In this document: positions 52,833-61,916 of the stretch, piece after piece | Position numbering within the stretch: position 1 is the first letter of the stretch | Layout of the letters: the number at the start of each line of letters is the position of its first letter | DNA from: JAJTFW01 sp031421935 | Lineage (GTDB): Bacteria; Bacteroidota; Bacteroidia; AKYH767-A; OLB10 | DNA: 64,000 nt | Assembly (NCBI GenBank): GCA_031421935.1 | Contig: JANOPQ010000185.1 | Location: forward strand, 30,204-94,203 | Direction of reading: 5' to 3' | Position numbers and translations under genes: made by a program | Notes under the pieces: generated by a model | The model's input: the letters and a program-made list of their open reading frames with translations, nothing else | Database searches by the model: none | What the model was told of the DNA's origin: nothing

Positions 52833-54608
52833 TTAAATAAGGTTATACCAATAGGCAATTCCAAAAATGGTCATGGCCATATAAATCAAAGTGGGGATAA
52901 AACCGAATCGTATATAATCAGAAAAACGATATCCGCCAGGTCCGAAAACCATCAAATTAGTTTGGTAACCAAAAGGAGTTACAAAATCTGCTGAGCTGGC
53001 AAATGCGATGGTAAGTAACAAAGGTGTCACATCATGCATTCCAATTTGGTGTCCTGTCGCAACAGCAATCGGAAATGTTATGGCTACTGCCGCTGCATTG
53101 GTAACAAACATCGTTAAGATATTTGTCACTAAGTAAAGTCCTAAAATCACACCCAATATAGGATGTAAACTATGTGTAAGTCCTATTACTTCTCTCGCAA
53201 AAATTTGATCAGCTCCTGAATTTGAAATAGCTTTTCCGATACCAATGGATAGAGCAAGCATTACTAATAATTCAAGATCCAATGATTTTTTAACATCATC
53301 AACATTTAGAAAACCAGCTAAAGCTAAACTCCCTGTCAGAATAAATAACGACATAAATAAACTCATCGTATCCGTCGCTTCTAAAATAAAGGAAGCTGCA
53401 ATGGCTAATAAAATCCATTTAATTCTACTTTTATGCGCAATATTGATTTCTCGTTTTTTAGAAACAAGAATCAAGTCTCGGTTTTGTTCAGAGCGTTTTC
53501 GAAATTCTTTTCCAGCAACTACTAATAGTAAATCCCCATTTTTTAATTCAATGTCTCCAACTTTCCCGCTAATTTTTTCGCCATCACGATTTACAGCAAT
53601 AATTCCTGCATCGTACATTTCACGGAAATTGGTTTTATTGATAGCCTTGTTTATCAGGGATGAATTTGGTGAAATAATAGTTTCTACAACTTCCACTTTT
53701 CCTGTCAAAGGATAGTCAGAATAGTCTGCAGTTACTAAATCAGTTTGATTATTTAATAAGTCAATGACAGTGTCTGTTTCACCAGCAAAAATTAGAATAT
53801 CATTTTCTCGAATAATTTCTTTGGGGGAGACGGGTGCTATCGTTTTGCTTTCTCGAATGATCTCAACAACATATAATCCTCTTAGCTGACGTAGCTTATT
53901 ATCATCTAATGATTTTCCAACATATATAGAGGTAGATGGCACCTTCGTTTCTATCAAATATTGTCTCGAATGTGCATTAAAATCCATTAATGCATCCGTT
54001 CTATCGGGTAAAAGTTTTTTACTAAAAATAACCATGTATACTATTATAAGTATCATGATTGGAAATCCAATTGGGGTGAAATCAAACATTTTTAACGGGG
54101 GGAGTCCAGCATCTGTTGCCAAACCACTAACCACTAAATTTGTAGATGTTCCAATTAATGTAACAGTACCTCCAATGATAGCTGCCATTGATAAAGGCAT
54201 TAATACCTTAGATGGATTAATTTTTTTCTTTTTTGCCCAATCGTAAACATAGGGCATCATTAAAGCAACCAGCGGAGTGTTATTCACAAATGCAGAAATG
54301 CTAGAAATAGAAGTGGTCATTCTAAAAATAAAAGCACCATAACTCAAATTTGGCCTAAACAATCTGGATATAGAAAAGTCGAGCGCGGTAGACCTTTTAA
54401 TTACATCACTTATAATCAACAAAAGAAAAATGACTGCAATTTGTTCATTCGCAAACCCACCAAGTGCTTCTTTTGGTTTAATAATGTTTGTGGCCATTAA
54501 CAAAGTAATTGCAACCACAAAAACCATCACCGGTTTTACGATTTCTTTGTAAAGTGCGATGACCATGCCAAGCACAACACAAGTAACAATGATGATTTGT
54601 GTATCCAT
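52833..54608 (-). CDS. SLC13/DASS-family permease with two RCK_C (TrkA-C) domains, probable sulfate importer
   Basis: 591 residues. Hydrophobic halves at about 1-190 and 395-591 have the anion-permease pattern (FVNNTPLVALMMPYVYDWA; ATIIGGTVTLIGTSTNLVV-type and FVTNAAAVAITFPIAVA re-entrant loops). Two cytoplasmic TrkA-C domains lie between them, about 205-290 and 300-380 (VGKSLDDNKLRQLRGLYVVEIIRES; INKTNFREMYDAGIIAVNRDG). This layout is that of SLT/SAC1-like and bacterial DASS sulfate or dicarboxylate transporters. Position directly before cysC-cysD-cysN-cysQ makes sulfate the likely substrate. Confidence 0.85.
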   Translation of the reverse strand: MDTQIIIVTCVVLGMVIALYKEIVKPVMVFVVAITLLMATNIIKPKEALGGFANEQIAVIFLLLIISDVIKRSTALDFSISRLFRPNLSYGAFIFRMTTSISSISAFVNNTPLVALMMPYVYDWAKKKKINPSKVLMPLSMAAIIGGTVTLIGTSTNLVVSGLATDAGLPPLKMFDFTPIGFPIMILIIVYMVIFSKKLLPDRTDALMDFNAHSRQYLIETKVPSTSIYVGKSLDDNKLRQLRGLYVVEIIRESKTIAPVSPKEIIRENDILIFAGETDTVIDLLNNQTDLVTADYSDYPLTGKVEVVETIISPNSSLINKAINKTNFREMYDAGIIAVNRDGEKISGKVGDIELKNGDLLLVVAGKEFRKRSEQNRDLILVSKKREINIAHKSRIKWILLAIAASFILEATDTMSLFMSLFILTGSLALAGFLNVDDVKKSLDLELLVMLALSIGIGKAISNSGADQIFAREVIGLTHSLHPILGVILGLYLVTNILTMFVTNAAAVAITFPIAVATGHQIGMHDVTPLLLTIAFASSADFVTPFGYQTNLMVFGPGGYRFSDYIRFGFIPTLIYMAMTIFGIAYWYNLI

Positions 54609-54614
54609 CGTAAT

Positions 54615-54872
54615 TTAGCGGTGAGCCACAGTTAAACTCTTCTTATTATTGTTTTCAAATTCAAAGTGCCAAGATAAAAGATGCTTTGATCTTGGCTGTC
54701 GAAGCATTTTTAATAACAGGACATCTAAAAGATTATAAATAGTATTTAATGATTTTAATGTACGAATATCGATGGACTCGCCATATGATATGTTCATTTG
54801 ATAAACCGACAAGGATATAGTAAACCCTTTAGATAGGTTACCGTTGATAAGACTAGCTAATCTGGAACTCAT
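54615..54872 (-). CDS. Possible small protein of unknown function upstream of the permease
   Basis: An 85-residue frame ending 6 bp before the permease start. It has no signal peptide, transmembrane helix or family resemblance I recognise, and an ordinary composition. TACTTTCG on the minus strand at 54939-54946 is a one-mismatch -7 element for the whole unit and would put this frame within the leader. It may be a real first gene or just leader sequence. Confidence 0.3.
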   Translation of the reverse strand: MSSRLASLINGNLSKGFTISLSVYQMNISYGESIDIRTLKSLNTIYNLLDVLLLKMLRQPRSKHLLSWHFEFENNNKKSLTVAHR

Positions 54873-55112
54873 AAATTTAATAGCCCACTATACGTAGAGA
54901 GAGCAATTTTGTTCTTAGTTGGGCGTCTTGCTCGACTGCGAAAGTACTAATGTATATTGGGAAGAAATAGTGAATTTGTTTTATTTTCATACTCTTTTAA
55001 CCCCTAATTTTACGAGTTCAACTAGTATAACTCCTTGTAGGGAAAGTAATTCAAATTTATTCTAAACATATTTGACTATTTTAGATCCATATCTAACACC
55101 TAGTTTAGTTTA

Positions 55113-55709
55113 ATGAAGGAGCTTAATTTCTGTACTTTTTTAAAAAAATCACAGTCTCGGTTTTTTTTGCTCCTCTTTGTACTTTTATTTTATTCGTTAA
55201 TAGTTCATAGTCAGAATGTTGGAAGGTTTACAATCATCAATGGCACTATAGAATTTAGTTCCAAAGCTGACTTGGAAACTATTAAAGCTAACTCAAACCA
55301 ACTTAAAGGTTTGATTGATCCTGTTTCACATTCCGTTGCATTTCGTGTCGCAAATAATTCATTTCTAGGGTTTAATAGTCAGTTGCAACGTGATCATTTC
55401 AATGAGAATTATATGGAAACGGATTTATTCTCTAACTGTACATTTACTGGAAAAATTATAGATGAAGTGAATTTTAATAAGGATGGTGTTTATCCAGTTC
55501 GGGCAAAAGGAGTGCTCAATATAAAAGGTGTTAGTCAAGAAAGGATTGTAAAAGGAGTCATTTATATTAAAGACGGTGAATTGTTTCTCACTTCCGAATT
55601 TTTAGTGAGCTTAAGCGATCACGATATCCGAATCCCTCGCATAGTACAGCAAAAAATTGCCCCTGAAATTGGTGTATCACTAACGGCTAAGATGAAAATC
55701 CAAAAATGA
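55113..55709 (+). CDS. YceI-family periplasmic protein
   Basis: 198 residues with signal peptide about 1-35 (LIVHSQ). The YceI lipocalin-like barrel is evident: GRFTIINGTIEFSSKAD, NSFLGFNSQLQRDHFNENYMETDLF, CTFTGKIID, VYPVRAKGVLNIKGVSQERIVKG, and LVSLSDHDIRIPRIVQQKIAPEI. Family members bind polyisoprenoids such as quinones. Its stop overlaps the sensor kinase start by 4 bp (ATGA), so it is made together with the kinase and may present a ligand to it. A second YceI gene lies at 61917. Confidence 0.9.
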   Translation: MKELNFCTFLKKSQSRFFLLLFVLLFYSLIVHSQNVGRFTIINGTIEFSSKADLETIKANSNQLKGLIDPVSHSVAFRVANNSFLGFNSQLQRDHFNENYMETDLFSNCTFTGKIIDEVNFNKDGVYPVRAKGVLNIKGVSQERIVKGVIYIKDGELFLTSEFLVSLSDHDIRIPRIVQQKIAPEIGVSLTAKMKIQK

Positions 55710-58615
55710 AGAATCGTTATTTTTATTTGATGGTCTTTATTTGGCTCTTCCCAATTGGTATCAGTGCACAACAACCTTTTTTTAAAGAATTAAATATCGA
55801 CCCGCAAAATGATAATGTAAAAGCAACCACAATTTATCAAGATAAAGATGAAATTATTTACGTGGGTACCGACATGGGTTTATTTAAATATGATGGTTTC
55901 AATTTTACACTCATCAATTTTCCAGAAAAAATTTTATCAAAAGATGTAAAATTTATAAAGAATGTAAATAATGAACTTTGGGTTTGTTTGGCAGATGGTT
56001 CAATCATTGCCTATTCTAAAGAAAAGAGTAAGATTATAAAATCTCCAATTAAAAGCTCTGTATCTTCTATCGTTGAGTTTGACAACAAAACAGTTTGGGT
56101 TTCTACATACGGTGAAGGAATATTTTATAGAATTGGAAAGGATTGGCATCGCCTTTCTGGAATTCCAGATCCCTATATTTATCAGATTGTAAAACATCCT
56201 TCTGGTTATATTCTTGCCGGAACAGATGCTGGCCTGATTGTAATTAACCCCGCTTCAAATCCTATTAGTTTCAGAGTATACAATTCAAAAAGTGGATTGC
56301 CCGATAATATTGTGAAAACAATCGGAATTCATCCGGATGGAAAAGTGTTGCTTGGTTTACAAGAGCAAGGATTGTTTCACTTTAATATGAATGATAAGTC
56401 TTTTAAAAACGTTGAAATTAATAAGACTTGGAATTATGGCGCATTGAATTCAATAGTTGCTTTGCAAAATGAATTTTGGTTGGGGACCGATGGTTTTGGT
56501 CTTGTGGATTATGAATTTAGTGGAGATAGACGACTTCGGAATTTTAATGTTTCAAAAGGATTTCCGTATAAGAAAGTGACAGCATTATTGCGTGATCGAG
56601 AAGGAAATGTTTGGATTATCGGAGATAATAAATTGATCTACTCGCCAGGCGAAAAAGTTGAATTCGTAAGCGATGTAGGTGATTTTACCATTGACAGTAT
56701 TCAAGCAATAACGTCAAGCAAAGATGGATATATTTGGTTAAGTAAACCCTCTGGTTTGTTTCGTTTTGATTATTTAGCAAACGATCAACAAAGAATTAGA
56801 AAGTATCCTTTGGACGCCAATAAAAAAGAGTTGCATATCGTTTCATTGTATGAAGATCGATTTGGATTTATTTGGGTGGGAACTTTTGATGATGCTTTGT
56901 ATCGATTAGAGCCAATCACTGGAAAAGTAAGAAAATATACAACGAAAGATGGATTGATCAATGCAAACATTATTTCTATTTCAGGGGATAAGAGTGAATT
57001 TTGGTTAGCCACTTTAGAAGGGGTGGTGAAATGCAAAATTTCAGACTCTGCGTTGCATTATAATGAACCAATTTATACTTTTAGTACTAAACAGGATTTT
57101 GAATTGCCCTTTAATGGATTTGTGTATAAAATTTTTGTGGATAGTAAGGGTCGAGTGTGGTTCGGTACTGATGGGAAAGGAATTGTGATGTATGAGAAGA
57201 ATAAAATTCAAGAATTTCCAAGTCTAAAAAATGGTAAAGTAATATATTCGATCACTGAAGATCATTTTGGAAATATTTGGTTTAGCACACAACACCAAGG
57301 GTTGATTCGATACGATGGTAAATCATTTCGAAATTTTAATCTTAGTAATGGATTATCAGCACTGGATATTTCAGGAATTGAATCCGATAATATTGGGAAT
57401 GTAGTGGTGATCCATTCAAAAGGATTGGACATCATCAATTCAAAAACTTTTGAAATTGAAAAAATTAGCTCCGAGTCTGGTATTAATTCGATCGACGCAG
57501 ATTTGAATACCGTTGCACGAGATGGTAAAGGTGGTGTATGGATCGGTTCCCGAAATAAACTGTTTCGTTATTATAGTTATATTAAGGAACGATCTTATCA
57601 ACCTCATTTAATTCTGAATGCAGTGTATACATTTATGAAGCAGAGTGTAGATATTGGAGATTCTGTTTTTGAGTATAATCAGAATAATATCTCGATTGAT
57701 TATATCGGACTCTGGTACACTAATCCCGATTTAGTTTCGTATCGTTATAGATTGGTAGGTTTCAGTAACACTTGGATCCCAACTCGAGATCGAATCGTAA
57801 CGTTTCCTAATTTGCCTCCTGGCTCTTACAAGTTTGAAGTGATCGCAGGAATTGGTGGTCAGTTTAAAAGTCAAAAGGTATTAACCTATGGTTTTAGAAT
57901 TATGAAACCTTTGTGGAAGGAAAACTGGTTTATAATGGGTGTCTTTTTAGTTGTTACAATGACTGTCATACTTATTATTCGTGATCGCGATGTTCGTTTA
58001 AGGAAATTGGAAAGTTTGAAGAAGGAAAAAATTGAATACCAATTCGCCACCTTAAAGAGTCAAGTAAATCCTCATTTCTTGTTTAATAGTTTTAACACAC
58101 TCATCGCAATTATTGAGATTGATAAGGAAACAGCTATTGATTATGTAGAAAGGTTATCTGACTATTTCCGAAATTTGGTCCACCATCGTGATAAAGATTT
58201 AGTGACTCTACAAGAAGAATTGGATATGGTAAATACATATTATTATCTTCAACAAAAAAGATTTGGTGATGCGCTGCAGTTGATTATTGAAATTCCTGAT
58301 GAATGGAGATTAAAGTATGGTGTGCCGCCTTTGTCCTTGCAATTGTTAATTGAGAATGCAGTTAAACACAATGCCGTTTCGCATGAAACGCCACTCACCG
58401 TTTATGTAAACGTAAAGGAGAATGGAAGTTTAATTATTCGAAATACATTAAACCCAAAAATGCATCCAGAGCCGAGTGCTGGCATCGGATTGCAGAATAT
58501 AATTTCAAGGTTCCAAATAGTTTCTGGAGAAAAAGTGCTCGTGAGTTTTATTCACGATGAATTCGTCGTTCAAATTCCCCTAATAAAAATGAATCATGAA
58601 AGTGCTTATCATTGA
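55706..58615 (+). CDS. Propeller-type sensor histidine kinase (LytS/His_kinase family)
   Basis: 969 residues. Signal peptide about 1-21; periplasmic two-component-regulator propeller repeats about 25-640 (YQDKDEIIYVGTDMGLFKYDG, DRFGFIWVGTFDDALYRLE, DSKGRVWFGTDGKGIVMYE); Y_Y_Y domain about 660-735 (YRYRLVGFSNTWIPT, LPPGSYKFEVIA); one transmembrane helix about 743-763; then the His_kinase domain with phospho-acceptor H790 in VNPHFLFNSFNTL, and a HATPase with N-box LLIENAVKHN and G-box GIGLQNI. It senses something in the periplasm and signals to the LytTR regulator at 58596, which overlaps its 3' end by 20 bp. There is no receiver or AraC domain, so it is a separate-regulator type. Confidence 0.94.
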   Translation: MKNRYFYLMVFIWLFPIGISAQQPFFKELNIDPQNDNVKATTIYQDKDEIIYVGTDMGLFKYDGFNFTLINFPEKILSKDVKFIKNVNNELWVCLADGSIIAYSKEKSKIIKSPIKSSVSSIVEFDNKTVWVSTYGEGIFYRIGKDWHRLSGIPDPYIYQIVKHPSGYILAGTDAGLIVINPASNPISFRVYNSKSGLPDNIVKTIGIHPDGKVLLGLQEQGLFHFNMNDKSFKNVEINKTWNYGALNSIVALQNEFWLGTDGFGLVDYEFSGDRRLRNFNVSKGFPYKKVTALLRDREGNVWIIGDNKLIYSPGEKVEFVSDVGDFTIDSIQAITSSKDGYIWLSKPSGLFRFDYLANDQQRIRKYPLDANKKELHIVSLYEDRFGFIWVGTFDDALYRLEPITGKVRKYTTKDGLINANIISISGDKSEFWLATLEGVVKCKISDSALHYNEPIYTFSTKQDFELPFNGFVYKIFVDSKGRVWFGTDGKGIVMYEKNKIQEFPSLKNGKVIYSITEDHFGNIWFSTQHQGLIRYDGKSFRNFNLSNGLSALDISGIESDNIGNVVVIHSKGLDIINSKTFEIEKISSESGINSIDADLNTVARDGKGGVWIGSRNKLFRYYSYIKERSYQPHLILNAVYTFMKQSVDIGDSVFEYNQNNISIDYIGLWYTNPDLVSYRYRLVGFSNTWIPTRDRIVTFPNLPPGSYKFEVIAGIGGQFKSQKVLTYGFRIMKPLWKENWFIMGVFLVVTMTVILIIRDRDVRLRKLESLKKEKIEYQFATLKSQVNPHFLFNSFNTLIAIIEIDKETAIDYVERLSDYFRNLVHHRDKDLVTLQEELDMVNTYYYLQQKRFGDALQLIIEIPDEWRLKYGVPPLSLQLLIENAVKHNAVSHETPLTVYVNVKENGSLIIRNTLNPKMHPEPSAGIGLQNIISRFQIVSGEKVLVSFIHDEFVVQIPLIKMNHESAYH

Positions 58616-59354
58616 AGATGAAAAATTAGCATCCGATCGTTTAACAAAAATGATATTGGAGTTGGAACCTACTGCTGAAATTGTAGGTACATTGGTCAGT
58701 GTAAAATCATCGGTAGAATGGTTGAAAACACATCCCGCACCAAATGTCATTATGATGGATATTAATTTGGCGGATGGGCAAAGTTTTGAAATCTTCACGC
58801 TCGTAGAAGTAAAAATACCAGTCATTTTTACTACCGCGTATGATCAACATGCATTGGATGCATTTAAAGTAAGTAGTATCGACTATCTGTTGAAGCCTAT
58901 CAAAATGGATGAGCTAAAACGTGCTTTTGATAAGTTGCATTCTTTCAATGAGGAAAATGCAAGACAAATGGAAAGTTTGTTAAAGAAATTCGCACTTCAC
59001 TCTCGCGAGTTTCAAAAAAGAATTGTAATTCGTTATGGAGATACAATAAAAATGGTGGAGGTAAGTGATGTAGCTTATTTTTATACAGAGGAAAAGATTA
59101 ATTATTTGTGTACTCATGCTAATCTACGTTATCCTGTTGATCATAACCTAGATGAGTTAGAGCACATGTTAGACCCGAGCGTCTTTTTTAGAATTAATAG
59201 ACAGTTTATAGTAAATATTCATGCTATTGATAAAATGTTAGCATGGTCGAAGTCAAGAGTTAAGGTGGTTTTGCGCCCTCCAAGTAAAGAGGATACCATC
59301 GTAAGTACAGAGCGCTCACCACATTTTAAGGGTTGGCTGACTGGAACTGGCTAG
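58596..59354 (+). CDS. LytTR-family response regulator
   Basis: 252 residues. Receiver about 2-120 with acidic VLIIEDEK, phosphorylation site D55 (VIMMDINLADG), TTAYDQHALDAF and SIDYLLKPIK. LytTR DNA-binding domain about 145-245 (RIVIRYGDTIKMVEVSDVAYFYTEEK, FFRINRQFIVNIHAI). Partner of the kinase with which it overlaps by 20 bp. The redox and surface genes immediately downstream are the most likely targets; no binding sites are identified. Confidence 0.94.
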   Translation: MKVLIIEDEKLASDRLTKMILELEPTAEIVGTLVSVKSSVEWLKTHPAPNVIMMDINLADGQSFEIFTLVEVKIPVIFTTAYDQHALDAFKVSSIDYLLKPIKMDELKRAFDKLHSFNEENARQMESLLKKFALHSREFQKRIVIRYGDTIKMVEVSDVAYFYTEEKINYLCTHANLRYPVDHNLDELEHMLDPSVFFRINRQFIVNIHAIDKMLAWSKSRVKVVLRPPSKEDTIVSTERSPHFKGWLTGTG

Positions 59355-59453
59355 ACCTATTTCATAACACCTCCTTTTCCCGTTCAGTGATTTTTTTGCC
59401 TTGTTCAGAACATTTCAATTTTATCTGGTCAGATGCGAATGTAATTTCGTAGC

Positions 59454-60188
59454 ATGGTTTGGCTTAGGAATAATTTCAATCGGAAGAGTGACTTAAAAAT
59501 TGTCTTCGGAATAATTGTACTTTTTATTGCTTCATGTAAGCATGATTTTCCACTGCCTATCGTCGCAACCATACCTATTGATAACGGTAACGGAAATACA
59601 TTACCTTGCGATAGCGATTCTGTGTATTTTAATATGCAAATATTGCCTTTTTTAATTGCAAACTGCGCACAAAGTAGTTGTCATGATGCTGCATCTCATG
59701 CTGATGGTATAACCATTGCCTCTTATCAAACATTGATGAATTCAGATATCATTGAAGTTGGTGACCCCAATGATGGTGATTTTATTGAAGTAATCACGGA
59801 ATCTGATCCAAATGATAGAATGCCCCCGCCACCATCTCTTTCGCTCTCTGCACAGCAAATACAATTAATACAAACTTGGATTGCGCAAGGAGCACAAAAC
59901 TTAAATTGTGATGGTGGATGTGACACTTCAAATGTAACGTTTAACGCAGTTATTAAGCCCCTTATGCAAAATAAGTGTCAAGGTTGTCATCAAGGTCCTA
60001 GTCCAGGTGGAGGTTTGAATTTTTCAACTTACTTAGGAATTCAGGCCGCAGCAATCAATGGCTCTTTGTTAGGCTCTATTGATCATGCTCCTGGATGGAT
60101 TGCAATGCCAAAAAATTCTAATAAACTACCTGATTGTGATATCGCAAAAATTAGAATTTGGGTAAATGCAGGTGCGCCCAATAATTGA
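59454..60188 (+). CDS. Cytochrome-c-like lipoprotein, two candidate heme modules
   Basis: 244 residues. The hydrophobic start ends IVLFIASC, a lipobox. Two related modules follow, each opening with CxSxxxxFN and closing with MPxxxNKLxxCDIxxIxxWIxxGAxN. The second holds CQGCH, a normal CxxCH heme site (NKCQGCHQGPSPGGGLNFSTY); the first holds CAQSSCH, with four residues between the cysteines, which is not the standard spacing. Such proteins resemble planctomycete-type cytochrome c domains in Bacteroidota. They would carry electrons outside the inner membrane. It follows the LytTR gene by 99 bp, with TAATTTCG (59442-59449) as a weak -7 element. Confidence 0.82.
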   Translation: MVWLRNNFNRKSDLKIVFGIIVLFIASCKHDFPLPIVATIPIDNGNGNTLPCDSDSVYFNMQILPFLIANCAQSSCHDAASHADGITIASYQTLMNSDIIEVGDPNDGDFIEVITESDPNDRMPPPPSLSLSAQQIQLIQTWIAQGAQNLNCDGGCDTSNVTFNAVIKPLMQNKCQGCHQGPSPGGGLNFSTYLGIQAAAINGSLLGSIDHAPGWIAMPKNSNKLPDCDIAKIRIWVNAGAPNN

Positions 60189-60229
60189 TAATTTAAAACA
60201 ATAATTAGAAATAGAAATAAATATAAATA

Positions 60230-60610
60230 GTGGAATTATTAAAACGACTTCCAAATTCTTTGATCCTTGTCACCTTGCTTGCACTCCTTTTTTCAGGATG
60301 TTATTATGATGTAGAGGAAGAATTGTATCCAAATAATGGAGTATGTGATTCGAGTAATGTTACCTATGCCTTAACAATTGCTCCAATCTTGAATAGTAAC
60401 TGCAACTCTTGTCATAGTGGCTCTGCTCCAAGTGGAAATATTGATTTGAGTAATTATTCAAATGTAAAATTGCAAGCAGATAATGGTGCCCTCTATGGGT
60501 CTATAAGCCATGATCCGAATTGGTCGCAAATGCCTCAAGGTGGAAATAAATTAGACGATTGTACTTTGCAAAAAGTAAAAGTTTGGATTGATAAAGGAGC
60601 ACCGAATTAA
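60230..60610 (+). CDS. Cytochrome-c-like lipoprotein, one heme module
   Basis: 126 residues from a GTG start at 60230, with lipobox LFSGC at about residue 22. It is a single copy of the module in the preceding gene: CDSSNVTYALTIAPILNSNCNSCHSGSAPSGNIDLSNY, with CNSCH as heme site, and MPQGGNKLDDCTLQKVKVWIDKGAPN at the end. The methionine in the C-terminal part could be the axial ligand. It is probably a duplication product of the upstream gene, and stops directly before the next ATG. Confidence 0.85.
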   Translation: MELLKRLPNSLILVTLLALLFSGCYYDVEEELYPNNGVCDSSNVTYALTIAPILNSNCNSCHSGSAPSGNIDLSNYSNVKLQADNGALYGSISHDPNWSQMPQGGNKLDDCTLQKVKVWIDKGAPN

Positions 60611-61027
60611 ATGAATATGAAAAAAATAGGATGGATATTATTAGCACTTATCAGTATTGTCGGTTTGATATTTTATTATTTATACAATAAACCAGTCGAC
60701 AGTTTGGAAAATGTAAAACCCTCTGCCACCTTATCAGCTGATTCTATCTTTCAACTGTTTGAGCAAAATGAAGTGAAATCAAATGAACTTTATTTGAATA
60801 AAGTAATTTCTGTGTCTGGCAAAATTCAAAATGTACTGGCAGATACAAGCGGAATCGCTTTTACTTTGCAAACAAGTTCAGGACTATTTGGTGTAACCTG
60901 TAAAATGGATGAAAAGAATTTAGATGTCACTCAATATTCGGAAGGACAAACAGTAAAAATAAAAGGATTATGTACAGGCTATTTGATGGATGTAATTTTA
61001 ATTCGATGTGTTATAGAGAATAATTAA
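60611..61027 (+). CDS. OB-fold (tRNA_anti-like) membrane-anchored protein
   Basis: 138 residues. The N-terminal hydrophobic segment IGWILLALISIVGLIFYYLY is an uncleaved anchor or signal. Residues about 40-135 follow the tRNA_anti-like OB-fold pattern (LFEQNEVKSNELYLNKVISVSGKIQNV, TLQTSSGLFGVTCKMD, GQTVKIKGLCTGYLMDVILIRCVI). In Bacteroidota this type often accompanies YceI and cytochrome genes; its ligand is unknown. The start codon lies directly after the previous stop, so it is in the same operon. Confidence 0.75.
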   Translation: MNMKKIGWILLALISIVGLIFYYLYNKPVDSLENVKPSATLSADSIFQLFEQNEVKSNELYLNKVISVSGKIQNVLADTSGIAFTLQTSSGLFGVTCKMDEKNLDVTQYSEGQTVKIKGLCTGYLMDVILIRCVIENN

Positions 61028-61045
61028 TTAAGCAAAACATAAAAA

Positions 61046-61903
61046 ATGCACGAAGTGAGTACAACGCGTTTATTATCAATTGCAATTATTGCAATATTCT
61101 TATCTACCGCGTTCGGTATTTTAAGCGATAATGAAAAGGCTGGTTATACTGGATCTCATGGTGAATTAAATTGTGATGACAGTCACAATTCTTTCGGAAA
61201 CTCAAATTCAGGTACGGGTACTATTTATGTCACTTCTACAATGAACAATTGGAAGTATATCCCCGGTCAAACATATACGGTGAATGCGATTGTAAAACAC
61301 AGTGGGAAACCGCTATTTGGATTAGGGTTTGAAGCACTCACGTCCTCTAATGCAAATGCAGGATCCTTGGTAATAACAAATCCTGCTAAAACTCAAATTA
61401 AAACTAAAGCAGTAAGCGGTGTGACTCGAAATAATGTAGTGCATCAATTAAATGGAGGGATGAATGCTGATTCTGCCATTTTTACTTTTAATTGGGTGGC
61501 GCCTGCAACAAACATTGGAAGCATCACATTTTATTTTGCTGGAATAGCTGCAAATAGCAATGGAAATGAGAATAGTGATTATGTCTATAATAGTTCTAAA
61601 GTAGTTACACCAGCTAGTGCTACTGGAATTGTAGAGCAGAATAAAAATATATCAGCATTTAAATCTTACCTAAACAGTGAAGGACAAATTGCTATTGAAT
61701 TTCTTTCATCAGCTGACGATCAACCACGCATAAATTTGTACGACATGGAAGGTCGAATGATTAGTTCTCAACTTATCGATTCCCACAAAGCTGGTGAAGT
61801 AAAATCAAGCATTTCAATTCCAGCTGAGTTGAAAAGTGGAAATTATATTGTTTCAATATTATCAAACAGTCATAAAATAAGTTCAAAAATATTTATCCCT
61901 TAA
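61046..61903 (+). CDS. T9SS-exported choice-of-anchor-V-like protein with an altered heme motif
   Basis: 285 residues: signal peptide, then YTGSHGELNCDDSHNSFG near residue 32-50, where relatives carry a CxxCH heme site (typically CASCH). Here the second cysteine is serine (codon AGT), leaving CDDSH, so covalent heme attachment of the usual kind is not expected. A beta-sandwich region of about 60-190 follows (YIPGQTYTVNAIVKHSG, FTFNWVAPATNIGSITFYFAG), then a type A sorting domain about 205-285. Its place in a cytochrome operon makes the lost cysteine notable. Whether it is a mutation or a different function cannot be told. Confidence 0.78.
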   Translation: MHEVSTTRLLSIAIIAIFLSTAFGILSDNEKAGYTGSHGELNCDDSHNSFGNSNSGTGTIYVTSTMNNWKYIPGQTYTVNAIVKHSGKPLFGLGFEALTSSNANAGSLVITNPAKTQIKTKAVSGVTRNNVVHQLNGGMNADSAIFTFNWVAPATNIGSITFYFAGIAANSNGNENSDYVYNSSKVVTPASATGIVEQNKNISAFKSYLNSEGQIAIEFLSSADDQPRINLYDMEGRMISSQLIDSHKAGEVKSSISIPAELKSGNYIVSILSNSHKISSKIFIP

Positions 61904-61916
61904 ATTTAATAAAAAC

